DNA from: an uncultured Steroidobacter sp.
GTDB taxonomy: Bacteria > Pseudomonadota > Gammaproteobacteria > Steroidobacterales > Steroidobacteraceae
Direction: 5' to 3'
Assembly: GCA_946478975.1 (NCBI GenBank)
Contig: CAMLEO010000169.1
Span: forward strand, 1 to 15,123
DNA length: 15,123 bases
Shown piece by piece: positions 1 to 7,180 of this stretch. The translations under genes and the position numbers were made by a program. Below the pieces are notes generated by a model. That model searched no databases and was not told where the DNA came from. It saw only the letters and a list, made by a program, of their open reading frames with translations. Within the stretch, counting starts at the first letter, position 1; the number at the start of each line of letters is the position of its first letter.

Positions 1-764
1 TACAGCTCGGCAATTTCTTCGAGCACGAACGCCAATGTTTCGTGACACGAATGCAGCGCCTCGCGATCGGTGCCGCCGAGCGAAGAACCGAGGCGATGAA
101 CGTAACGAGTCAGGTCCGAGCGCTCCGGCGCAAACTGCCGCCGCAGGCGCGCGCACAGACGACGGTTGCGGCCCAACAGCTCGCGTTGCTGCTCGATGTT
201 GCCGGCGAGAATCTTGTCCTCGATATCGTCGAGCTGATCGGTCATCGCATTCGCCAGCTGCTTGACGCGACTGGTGCGAATGTCCAGCAGATGCGAGACG
301 AGCTCGATGCCGGAGCCGGCACTCACCTGCCCTCGCATCTGCAGGCGCAGCTCATCGGCACTGCGGATCGGATGAATGCGTGCCGTGATGAGCAATTGCT
401 TGCCGGCGAAACACCACAGCGGCGCGACTTCCGAAGGATCGGATGCATCGTCGTAGGTAAAGTCGTTGACCACCAGCAGCAGGCCGCCTTCGACCAGCTC
501 GACGCGTCGATTGCTGTCGTGCTCGCGCCAGAGCTCACGCAGAGATTCGGGAAGGAACGTCGCTTCGAGCAGCCAGCGGCGCGCACGTGCGTCGCTCAAG
601 TTGAAATGCAACCACACCACCTGGTCAGGCACCGTCTCTGTCTGCACCAGTGCCGAGGCGATCTCTTCGACGGATATTTCCTGCGGCGCCGAGTTGCCCC
701 GCAGCCGAAAGCCGCAGATCAGCCCGCGATCTATCCCTAAGTTGTCGCTCAGAATCGCCGGCAT
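1..764 (-). CDS. zntB: ZntB/CorA-family divalent metal transporter, partial (C-terminus outside window)
   Basis: Reading the minus strand from 764 gives 254 open codons that run off the left edge without a stop. The product resembles ZntB/CorA cation transporters, which move Zn2+ or Mg2+ across the inner membrane. Visible features are WLHFNLSD (about residues 51-58), a following WLL, an LPESL segment, HDSNRRVELVEGGLLLVVNDF (about 82-102), and a long helical stalk (about 160-254). These match the cytoplasmic N-terminal domain and start of the stalk helix. The two C-terminal membrane helices with the GxN pore motif would lie beyond position 1. I chose ATG at 764 as the last sensible start before conserved sequence; GTG at 839 is an in-frame alternative, and neither has a strong Shine-Dalgarno. 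Zn versus Mg specificity cannot be told from this part. Confidence 0.8.
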   Translation of the reverse strand, partial: MPAILSDNLGIDRGLICGFRLRGNSAPQEISVEEIASALVQTETVPDQVVWLHFNLSDARARRWLLEATFLPESLRELWREHDSNRRVELVEGGLLLVVNDFTYDDASDPSEVAPLWCFAGKQLLITARIHPIRSADELRLQMRGQVSAGSGIELVSHLLDIRTSRVKQLANAMTDQLDDIEDKILAGNIEQQRELLGRNRRLCARLRRQFAPERSDLTRYVHRLGSSLGGTDREALHSCHETLAFVLEEIAEL

Positions 765-836
765 CGGCCCGATGGCTCTCGGGCGTGCAGTCGCGGATTC
801 TGGCGGGGATGCGGACACTGTGGGTCGTTCGTTTGA

Positions 837-867
837 CACGGCTGCGGCAAAGGATACCGCAGCCGTG
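837..867. terminator. Perfect 11-bp inverted repeat; possible weak terminator
   Basis: An 11-bp stem, CACGGCTGCGG paired with CCGCAGCCGTG, encloses a 9-nt loop. It lies just after the stop of the 5'-nucleotidase relic and before the transporter gene. Neither strand has a T-run after the stem, so this is not a textbook intrinsic terminator. It may still end or protect the transcript coming from the dehydrogenase gene. Confidence 0.4.
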
Positions 868-887
868 GGCCCGCAGACTTGTTACAG

Positions 888-1046
888 TCAGTTAATACGT
901 ACGATTCGGCCTTCAATCGCGGCGCTAAACGGCTGCGGCAGCGGTTCCACGCAGTCGACCAGCGCATCCAGATCGACCGGACCGATCACCCGATCAGTTC
1001 CTTGGATCAGCGCCTGGAAACCATTGCCCCCGGTGGCGATAAAGGT
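888..1046 (-). pseudogene. 5'-nucleotidase (UshA/NadN-like) C-terminal relic
   Basis: Directly after the dehydrogenase stop (TAG 1050-1052, then TAA 1047-1049) the same frame stays open for 52 codons to a TGA at 888-890. The text is TFIATGGNGFQAL, then GTDRVIGPVDLDALVDC, then PQPFSAAIEGRIVRIN. This is the end of the 5'-nucleotidase C-terminal domain, where (D)F(L/I)ATGG(D/N)GF is followed by DLDAL..Y/C and a final GRI. There is no start codon and no upstream part. The fragment (5'-nucleotidases are usually over 500 residues) must be the scar of a deletion that brought the dehydrogenase gene next to it. The conserved tail suggests a fairly recent event. The family call is from memory of the motif. 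Confidence 0.65.
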
Positions 1047-1049
1047 TTA

Positions 1050-2468
1050 CTAATCGAAAATCTTGCCAGGATTGAGGATGTTGTTCGGATCGAGCGTGCG
1101 CTTGAGCAGCCGCATGACATCGACTGCCGGCTTGCCATGTTCCGCTTCCAGGAAGCGTTTCTTGTGCAAGCCGACGCCGTGCTCGCCGGTGCACGTGCCG
1201 CCCATGGCGATCGCACGATGCACCAGGCGTTCGTTGAACGCTTCGGCAATCGCCCATTCCTGCTGGCTCGCAGGATCGATCACCATCGACACGTGGAAAT
1301 TGCCGTCGCCGACGTGGCCGAGCACCGTTGCAATCACACCGCTCTCAGTGAGATCGGCGCGCGTCTCGGCAATACATTGTGCGAGCTTGGAGATCGGCAC
1401 GCAGGCGTCGGTGGAAAAAACTCGACAGCCGGGCCGCAGCTGCAACGTTGCGAAGTACGCGTTGTGACGAGCGCTCCACAGCTTGGTGCGCTCCTCCGGC
1501 AGCTGCGTCCAGCGAAACTCTTCGCCGCCGTTGCCTTTGGCGATTTCCTCCGCCGCCGCAGCCTGCTCCGCAACGGACGCTTCGCTGCCGTGAAATTCCA
1601 TCATGAGCATCGGCCGTTCCAGCAACGTGAGTTTGCTGTGTTTGTTCAGCGCCATGACCATGGTTTCATCCAACAGCTCGCAGCGGGCAATCGGAATGCC
1701 GCACTGGATGATTTCGCTCGCCGTGCGCACGGCTGCGTCGACGTCGGGGAAATGGCCGATTGCGACGCTGGATGCTTCGGGCACCGGCCGCAATTTCACC
1801 ACCGCTTCGGTGACGATCGCGAGCGTGCCTTCGCTGCCGACCAGCAAATGCGTGAGGTCGTAACCCGCCGACGATTTGCGAGCGCGAGTGCCGGTGCGAA
1901 TGATTTCGCCCGAAGCCGTGACTGCAGTGAGTGACAATACGTTCTCACGCATCGTGCCGTAACGAACGGCATTGGTGCCGCTGGCGCGCGTGGCGATCAT
2001 GCCGCCGATGGTTGCATCGGCGCCGGGATCGACGGAAAAGAACACGCCTTCCTGGCGGATATGTTCGTTCAGCTGCTTGCGGGTGACGCCTGCTTCGACG
2101 ACTGCAATTCCTTCGGCGGCGTCGACTTCGAGAATGTTGTTCATCCGCGAGAGGTCGATGCAAATGCCGCCCTGGACGGCGAGCAAGTGACCTTCCAACG
2201 ATGAGCCCGCGCCGTACGCAATCACGGGCGTGCCGTGACGATTGGCGAGCGAGAGGACGAATGCAACGTCTTCGGTGGAGAGCGCATAGACGACCGCGTC
2301 GGGCGGTGTGATATCGAATGCGGATTCGTCGCGGCCGTGATGTTCACGAACGGCCATGGATGTGACATAGCGGGCGCCGAAGCGCTCGCTCAGAGCAGCA
2401 GCCACCGCCGGCGCCATCGGCCGCTTCACACCCGCGACCGCCGCGCCGGTCGCAATATTTGACGCCAT
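1050..2468 (-). CDS. FAD-linked D-2-hydroxyacid (D-lactate/glycolate-type) dehydrogenase, GlcD/LDHD family
   Basis: A 472-residue flavoprotein of the FAD_binding_4 (PCMH) plus FAD-oxidase_C type, full length for the family. It oxidises a D-2-hydroxyacid such as D-lactate or glycolate and passes electrons to the respiratory chain, usually from the inner face of the membrane. The PCMH half shows YGAGSSLEGH (85-94), DPGADATIGGM (147-157) and GYDLTHLLVGSEGTLAIVT (202-220). The C-terminal half has HVGDGNFH (385-392) and GEHGVGLHKK (428-437), both part of the substrate and metal site, and it ends LDPNNILNPGKIF as in GlcD/DLD proteins. ATG 2468 is supported by GGAG 8 nt upstream. The gene lies 38 nt after the F420-type gene and is probably cotranscribed. 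A hairpin covers its ribosome site. The exact substrate cannot be decided. Confidence 0.9.
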   Translation of the reverse strand: MASNIATGAAVAGVKRPMAPAVAAALSERFGARYVTSMAVREHHGRDESAFDITPPDAVVYALSTEDVAFVLSLANRHGTPVIAYGAGSSLEGHLLAVQGGICIDLSRMNNILEVDAAEGIAVVEAGVTRKQLNEHIRQEGVFFSVDPGADATIGGMIATRASGTNAVRYGTMRENVLSLTAVTASGEIIRTGTRARKSSAGYDLTHLLVGSEGTLAIVTEAVVKLRPVPEASSVAIGHFPDVDAAVRTASEIIQCGIPIARCELLDETMVMALNKHSKLTLLERPMLMMEFHGSEASVAEQAAAAEEIAKGNGGEEFRWTQLPEERTKLWSARHNAYFATLQLRPGCRVFSTDACVPISKLAQCIAETRADLTESGVIATVLGHVGDGNFHVSMVIDPASQQEWAIAEAFNERLVHRAIAMGGTCTGEHGVGLHKKRFLEAEHGKPAVDVMRLLKRTLDPNNILNPGKIFD

Positions 2469-2476
2469 TTCGACTA

Positions 2477-2499
2477 CTCCACGAACGTGCTTCGTGGAG
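2477..2499 (-). promoter_or_regulatory. Intergenic hairpin that sequesters the dehydrogenase Shine-Dalgarno
   Basis: A perfect 9-bp stem (CTCCACGAA with TTCGTGGAG, 5-nt loop) lies in the 38-nt gap between the oxidoreductase stop and the dehydrogenase start. In the minus-strand transcript the 3' arm ends with the GGAG that serves as ribosome site for the ATG at 2468. When the stem forms, the ribosome site is closed. No U-run follows, so it is unlikely to be a terminator. Opening by ribosomes finishing the upstream gene, or by a factor or temperature, is inference. Confidence 0.5.
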
Positions 2500-2506
2500 G
2501 ATGATA

Positions 2507-3550
2507 CTACCTCTTTTTGCCCTTACTCTTGGCCTTGCTGTTGGAAGTCTTGGACGGGCCTTTCGCCGACAACCCGCGCAGTTCCGGCGCAAGCGTCTGC
2601 TCAAAAAAGCGGATGAACCCGGCCTGATCCGGCCCGGCGGCGAGCAGCACGACATGATCGAAGCCGGCGTCGATCGCCTTCTGAATCGCTTTGACGTACG
2701 TCTCAGGATCTGGCCCGTGCGGAACGCTGTCCTTCAAGTCCTCGGGCTTCACAAACTGCGTCGCGCCTTCGAACGCTTTAACGCCTGGCAACTCCGCCAG
2801 CACTTCCCAGCCGAGCGCACCGAAGCGGGAATATTTGTGGGCGATCTCCAGCCCCTCTTCCTCCGACGGCGCATACGCGAACGACAGCTCGATGTATCTC
2901 GGCCCGTCGCCACCTTCGCCCTGCCACATCTTCACCAGCTTGGGATCGGCCTCGACGGCCATGATTCCAGCGCCCACCTCGGCCGCAAGGGTCGCGGACT
3001 TCTGGCCGCTGATACCGATCACGATCGGCACCGGCTCGTCGGGCAAGTCATAAACGCGCGCGCTTTCGACTTCGTAATATTCGCCGCTAAACGAATACAA
3101 CTTCCCTTCCCACAGCCCGCGCATGATTTCCACCGCCTCTCGCAGCATGCCGTGGCGATGATTCACATGCGGCCAGCCGTAGCCGACGATGTGCTCGTTC
3201 AAGCGTTCGCCTGCGCCCAGCGCGAGCGTGAACCGACCTTCGCTCATGACACCGATCGTCGCGGCAGCCTGCGCAATGATCGTCGGGTGATAACGAATGA
3301 TGGGACAGGTCAATCCCGTGGCGATGCCAACGCGCTTGGTACCTTCAGCAATCGCACCCAGCACGCTCCAGGCGAACGGCGAATGACCGTGCGATTCCAG
3401 CCAGGGCAAGTAATGATCCGACAGCCCGACGAAATCGAATCCCGCGTCTTCGGCCAGCCTGGCGTTGCGCACCAGCTCGCGCGGCCCGGTGGTTTCCGAC
3501 ATGAGCTTGTAGCCGAATTGAATGCCTGACTTTCCGCCGGAGCGCGCCAT
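2507..3550 (-). CDS. LLM-class F420-dependent oxidoreductase (FGD-like, TIGR03557-type)
   Basis: A 347-residue (beta/alpha)8 flavin/F420-fold oxidoreductase of the luciferase-like monooxygenase class, nearest the F420-dependent glucose-6-phosphate dehydrogenase-like group. Evidence: LSDHYLPW (43-50), SPFAWSVLGA (57-66), LGAGERLNEH (111-120), and VIGISGQKSATLAAEVGAG further on. H46, W50 and E115 line up with the active-site His40, Trp44 and Glu109 of mycobacterial FGD at a constant offset of six. The true start is ATG 3548-3550, preceded by AGGAG with 6-nt spacing; the longer open frame to 3667 is not needed. The protein ends in a Lys/Ser-rich tail (about 330-347) beyond the fold, possibly nucleic-acid or membrane-surface binding. 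It is divergent from the M23 gene and upstream of the dehydrogenase. The natural substrate is unknown; the cofactor could be F420 or FMN. Confidence 0.85.
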   Translation of the reverse strand: MARSGGKSGIQFGYKLMSETTGPRELVRNARLAEDAGFDFVGLSDHYLPWLESHGHSPFAWSVLGAIAEGTKRVGIATGLTCPIIRYHPTIIAQAAATIGVMSEGRFTLALGAGERLNEHIVGYGWPHVNHRHGMLREAVEIMRGLWEGKLYSFSGEYYEVESARVYDLPDEPVPIVIGISGQKSATLAAEVGAGIMAVEADPKLVKMWQGEGGDGPRYIELSFAYAPSEEEGLEIAHKYSRFGALGWEVLAELPGVKAFEGATQFVKPEDLKDSVPHGPDPETYVKAIQKAIDAGFDHVVLLAAGPDQAGFIRFFEQTLAPELRGLSAKGPSKTSNSKAKSKGKKR

Positions 3551-3704
3551 ACCTTTCTCCTGTTCCGAACCGGCCGTAACGCGTCCGGATACGGAAATGA
3601 TCCCCCTTTGCGCACGCTCAGGCGTGCCCGCGATGCGCCCAGCCGCGCTTGATCGACGTGCGGCCATGCTTGAATATGGAACAAATTACTTGCGAGGGAT
3701 GGCG

Positions 3705-4841
3705 ATGCGGGTCTGGCAAGTTCTGGCGCTCGGGATGGCCGCGGTGCTCTGGTCCTGGCCTGCAGGCGCGCAAGTGGGGTCGGTGCAATCGCTGGATATT
3801 CGAATTACGGCCGCGCCTCTGCCCGTGCGGGTTGGCGAGACTGTGCATGTTTTTTATGAGCTGCATTTGACGAACTATGCGAGCTCGGCCGTCACACTCA
3901 CTGAGCTGACGGTGCTCGATTTAATCAGCTCCGCGGTGCTGAAACGTTTCGAGGGGGATGCGTTGGCAGCTCTGCTCGTGCTCGCTGCCGCGCCAAAAGA
4001 TGCGCAACCGCGCGTAATTCCGGGCGGCATGGTTGGAACGATCTATGTGACTTTGCCGCTGGATCAGCCGCTGCCAATGACACTCGCCCATCGAATTTCG
4101 GTCAGCGTACCGAGTCGCAACGAGACTCGCACGGTCACTCTCAGGAGCGACGCGTTGTCCATCGATGCCATACCGTTGCCGGAGCTTGGGTTGCCGGAGC
4201 TTGGGCCTCCGCTGCGTGGAGGCACGTGGGCTGCTTTGTATGATCCGACCATGGAGCGAGGTCATCGTCGCGTGCTCTACGCCGTCGATGGACACGTCCA
4301 CCTGCCGGGGCGCTTCGCCATCGATTTTCTAGGCGTCGATGCCGATGGCAAAACGTTTCGAGGGACGGGGGAGCGCCCTTCTGATTACTTCGGCTACGGC
4401 GCCGATGTATTAGCTGTGAGCGATGGCGTGATCGTCGCCACACGGGATGACTTCACTGAGCCTCCCGCGGAACACATCGCGATCGGAGATGCGACCGGCG
4501 CGTATGTCACATTGGATATCGGCGGCGGACGCTATGCGTTCTACGAACATTTGCAGCCCGGCCTCGCCGTGAAAGTGGGCCAGAAAGTGCGTCGTGGTGA
4601 GCGCCTCGGCAAGGTTGGCTTCACCGGCCAGGCGCAATCGCCGCATTTGCATTTTCACGTCGCGAACGCGACCGCACCGCTTGCGGCCGAAGGCATGCCA
4701 TATCACTTCGCCAGCTATCGCCTGCTCGGCCGATACAACTCGATCAGCGACGTTGGCACCAAGCCCTGGCAAGCGCTGCCGGCAGCGCGAGTGATTGCCA
4801 AATCGCTGCCGGCGCCAAACGTGGTGGTGAGCTTCGATTAG
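3705..4841 (+). CDS. Secreted M23 (LytM-type) metallopeptidase
   Basis: A 378-residue exported zinc peptidase predicted to cut peptidoglycan cross-links or to regulate amidases at the wall. Residues 1-22 form a signal peptide ending WPAGA, with cleavage likely before Q23. Residues 23-155 are a beta-rich N-terminal domain without a name I can give. A Pro-rich spacer with a tandem LPELG repeat (a 15-bp DNA duplication at 4176-4205) leads into the M23 domain. Zinc ligands appear to be H199 and D207 in HLPGRFAID, plus H316 or H318 in PHLHFHV, with H282 in YEHLQPG also conserved, so the site looks intact. ATG 3705 has GAGG 7 nt upstream; ATG 3699 abuts that site and is less likely. The gene is divergent from the F420-type gene across about 150 bp and its stop overlaps that of the small minus-strand gene. 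Confidence 0.88.
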   Translation: MRVWQVLALGMAAVLWSWPAGAQVGSVQSLDIRITAAPLPVRVGETVHVFYELHLTNYASSAVTLTELTVLDLISSAVLKRFEGDALAALLVLAAAPKDAQPRVIPGGMVGTIYVTLPLDQPLPMTLAHRISVSVPSRNETRTVTLRSDALSIDAIPLPELGLPELGPPLRGGTWAALYDPTMERGHRRVLYAVDGHVHLPGRFAIDFLGVDADGKTFRGTGERPSDYFGYGADVLAVSDGVIVATRDDFTEPPAEHIAIGDATGAYVTLDIGGGRYAFYEHLQPGLAVKVGQKVRRGERLGKVGFTGQAQSPHLHFHVANATAPLAAEGMPYHFASYRLLGRYNSISDVGTKPWQALPAARVIAKSLPAPNVVVSFD

Positions 4842-5020
4842 TGGTGTTTTTCAGTGCGCTTCTTGTCGGCGTCCTTGATTCGCTGATGCGGCGAGCGCTG
4901 CGCCTCCGGCGGGCTCGCGGTTGCATCGGAGCGGCGCTGCTGATGCCGGACATTATCCGACAACACTTCCTTCATCGTTCCCGGAGTCTTGGATTTGTGC
5001 GTGGATTTGTGAGTGGCCAT
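4838..5020 (-). CDS. Small basic hypothetical protein (60 aa)
   Basis: A 60-residue protein rich in Lys, Arg, His, Ser and Thr, beginning MATHKSTHKSKTPGTMKEVL and ending KKRTEKHH. It has no signal peptide, hydrophobic segment or recognisable domain, and is probably cytoplasmic and disordered, perhaps nucleic-acid binding. ATG 5020 has GAGGG about 7 nt upstream, which is the main reason to accept it. It lies 61 nt after the MscS-type gene on the same strand and may be cotranscribed with it. Its TAA (4838-4840) overlaps the TAG of the convergent M23 gene (4839-4841), so the two genes end within four bases. I cannot name the family. Confidence 0.55.
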   Translation of the reverse strand: MATHKSTHKSKTPGTMKEVLSDNVRHQQRRSDATASPPEAQRSPHQRIKDADKKRTEKHH

Positions 5021-5081
5021 GTGCTTGCCCTCGCGTCACCTCAGGTGTGCGAGTAAGCGCTGCCGTCGGGCCAGTGTTCCG

Positions 5082-6977
5082 TCAGGCCGCTTTCGCCGCT
5101 GCGGACACCACGTTCAGCACTTCGCGGGACACTCGCTCGTCGATCTCCGCAGCGTGTTGCAACTCCACCGGATAACGCACCAGCGCGTCGACGCCCGACG
5201 CCGAGAAGCGCAATTGCACCTGCGGTTCGGCGTCGCCCCTGCCATGAGCAGCCGCAGTGCGCTGGATTTCCTGCGCCTGGCGCAGGATGTCATCGCGATA
5301 ATCCTTGAGCACATTGCTGACAGCTTCAACCAGCTTCGTCTTCAACACCGCGTAGTCCGCACCGGCCGGCAATGTGGCCGTGATCTCGTGCCACGCCAGG
5401 TTGATGCCAGGGATTTGTTTGAACAAGCCGCCCGACGCCTGGAAGATGATCGAGTTCGCGAACGCCACGACGCGCCCCGTCGGGCTCATCGAGCCCTCGC
5501 CGCTCAGCTCCATCAAATGCAGCCGCACCAGGCCCAGGTCGATGACTTCGCCGGTCACGCTCCCGACCTGCACACGATCGCCGACGCGAATGCCGTACTT
5601 GCCGATGAGGAAGAAATAACCGACCACCGACACCAGCACGCTTTGCATGGCAACAGCCAGACCGGCGGTGATGAGACCTGCGAACGTCGCGAGCGAGCCC
5701 AGCTCGGTCGCGAACGTCGACGCTGCGATGGCAACCACCAGCGCCCACAGAACGATCTTCCGCACCAACAGGAAACTCGAGCGACGGCGAGGGTCCTGCA
5801 CGTAACGAAACACGGCACGACGCCACAGCTCCGCGAGCGCGAATACGAGCGCCAGCAGCGCGATGAAAATCACCAGGCGCATACCCAACGCGCGCAGCGC
5901 TTCGTGATATTGACGTTGAGTCGCCTCACGCCAGTTGTTGAGATTGTTGCGATACTGGGTGAGCAGCACTTCCGCCTTGCTCAGCGGCGTGACGATGGCC
6001 GTGGTCTGCTGAAACAACCACGCGATCGTGTCGTACTGGTCGCGCATGTTTTTCAGCGTCGCGCGGTCCTGCGTGTCCTGGGCGGCGAGCTCATCGCCTC
6101 GCGCGGACAGTGCTTTGAGCTGATCCAACGGCGCCTTGCGGATCTGCGTGAACAGATCCTGCAGCTCGGCGGTGCGCTGATCCACCGTTTCGATGGTTCG
6201 GCCTTTCGCCGACAGCCGCAGCACCGTCGAGGTCAAATCCCAAATGCCGAACTGGCTCAGCGACGTGCTCACCGCAGAAGTCACAGACGTTGGATTCACA
6301 GCGGTGCCGGTCGTCGTGGTGGTCGTCGTGGTGACGGTGGCATTCGCGGTCGAAGGAATGGACGCGGCGATCGCGTCGATGTGAGCTTTGAGCGCGTTGG
6401 AGTTGGTGTTCTCGTTGGCGTACTGGTTCATGTTCGCCAGCAAGTTGCGGCGTGCATTCAGCAGGTCGAGCTCGCCTTGCATGACCGACAGGCGCGCCTG
6501 GAGATCGTCCTTGTTGCCGTTCGAGGCGGACAACTGCCGCCGCACGGTTTCGATCTCAGCTTGCAGATCGGTGCGCTGATCGTCGAGCTTCTTGCGAATG
6601 CGCGACAGCGACTGCTCTTCGGCCGACTCCGCTTCCTTCTGCTCTTGAGCTGCGCCCGCCTCGCTGCTGATCAGCTCCGCATTGGCGCGGGCGATCTCGA
6701 AGGCGAGGCTCATGAGCTTGTCCGCGATCTGGCGATTGGCGTACAGGATCAGCAGATCGCTGGGCTGAGTCGCGGCCTGCTGCTGAGTGCCGAGCGAACG
6801 ATACCAATCGACGGTTTGATCCAGGATCTGCACCACCTGCTCGCCGGTCATCACGGCGCGCTGGGTCAGCGGATCGGCCGGCTTGGCCGGGGCCTCGTCG
6901 GCCGCGAGGGCGAGCACGGATGCCGTGCCGAACAGTATGAAAAGCGCCAGTCTTGCGAGCATGAAGTTCTCTGACAT
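5082..6977 (-). CDS. MscS-family mechanosensitive channel with large coiled-coil N-terminal region
   Basis: A 631-residue inner-membrane channel predicted to open under membrane tension during osmotic downshock. A signal peptide (cleavage near ALA-ADE, about 25) precedes a long periplasmic region (30-360) with a strong coiled coil (about 95-190), a run of eight Thr at 216-223, and further helices. Three membrane helices follow at about 366-383, 402-421 and 430-458. The last is the pore-lining helix with the Gly/Ala pattern GLITAGLAVAMQSVLVSVV. IGKYGIRVGDRVQVGSVTGEVIDLGL (about 458-483) is the MscS beta-domain signature, followed by VVAFANSIIF and the cytoplasmic cage. The N-terminal extension resembles the large MscK/MscM-like architecture. 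ATG 6977 almost touches its AAGGA; ATG 6962 (residue 6) gives a cleaner signal peptide and may be the real start. Confidence 0.9.
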   Translation of the reverse strand: MSENFMLARLALFILFGTASVLALAADEAPAKPADPLTQRAVMTGEQVVQILDQTVDWYRSLGTQQQAATQPSDLLILYANRQIADKLMSLAFEIARANAELISSEAGAAQEQKEAESAEEQSLSRIRKKLDDQRTDLQAEIETVRRQLSASNGNKDDLQARLSVMQGELDLLNARRNLLANMNQYANENTNSNALKAHIDAIAASIPSTANATVTTTTTTTTGTAVNPTSVTSAVSTSLSQFGIWDLTSTVLRLSAKGRTIETVDQRTAELQDLFTQIRKAPLDQLKALSARGDELAAQDTQDRATLKNMRDQYDTIAWLFQQTTAIVTPLSKAEVLLTQYRNNLNNWREATQRQYHEALRALGMRLVIFIALLALVFALAELWRRAVFRYVQDPRRRSSFLLVRKIVLWALVVAIAASTFATELGSLATFAGLITAGLAVAMQSVLVSVVGYFFLIGKYGIRVGDRVQVGSVTGEVIDLGLVRLHLMELSGEGSMSPTGRVVAFANSIIFQASGGLFKQIPGINLAWHEITATLPAGADYAVLKTKLVEAVSNVLKDYRDDILRQAQEIQRTAAAHGRGDAEPQVQLRFSASGVDALVRYPVELQHAAEIDERVSREVLNVVSAAAKAA

Positions 6978-7028
6978 CCTTCAGTCGGAGGACGCGAGAC
7001 TACAGGGGCGATGGCGGCGGTGGGAAGT

Positions 7029-7104
7029 TGGTGGACCCGAGGAGGATCGAACTCCTGACCTCTTCATTGCGAACGAAGCGCTCTCCCAGCTGAGCTACGG
7101 GCCC
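7029..7104 (-). tRNA. tRNA-Ala (anticodon CGC)
   Basis: A 76-nt cloverleaf on the minus strand with encoded CCA. Acceptor arms GGGCCCG and CGGGTCC pair with a G3:U70 wobble, the identity element of alanine tRNA. The D-arm (GCTC/GAGC), anticodon stem CTTCG/TGAAG with loop TTCGCAA, and T-arm with GTTCGATCC are all intact. The anticodon is CGC, reading GCG codons. The discriminator base is A. Confidence 0.95.
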
Positions 7105-7122
7105 ACGATGCGAAGGGCGCGA

Positions 7123-7151
7123 ATTGTAGGCATCGCAGTTGCCGCTGGCAA
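7123..7151 (-). promoter_or_regulatory. Sigma70-type promoter of the tRNA-Ala gene
   Basis: On the minus strand, TTGCCA (7146-7151) and TACAAT (7123-7128) are separated by exactly 17 nt. Each differs from consensus at one position. The expected transcription start is about 10-12 nt before the mature tRNA 5' end, which fits a short leader removed by RNase P. Confidence 0.65.
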
Positions 7152-7180
7152 GCTGCAACGCCAATTTTCCTACCGAAGAT

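Noticed and set aside
879..1934. Long plus-strand open frame opposite the dehydrogenase
   Set aside because: It is the exact antisense frame of a gene with clear family motifs; no ribosome site and no recognisable domain.
5013..6974. 653-codon plus-strand open frame opposite the MscS-type gene
   Set aside because: Arg/His/Gln-rich antisense text typical of high-GC shadow frames; the minus strand has signal peptide, membrane helices and the MscS signature.
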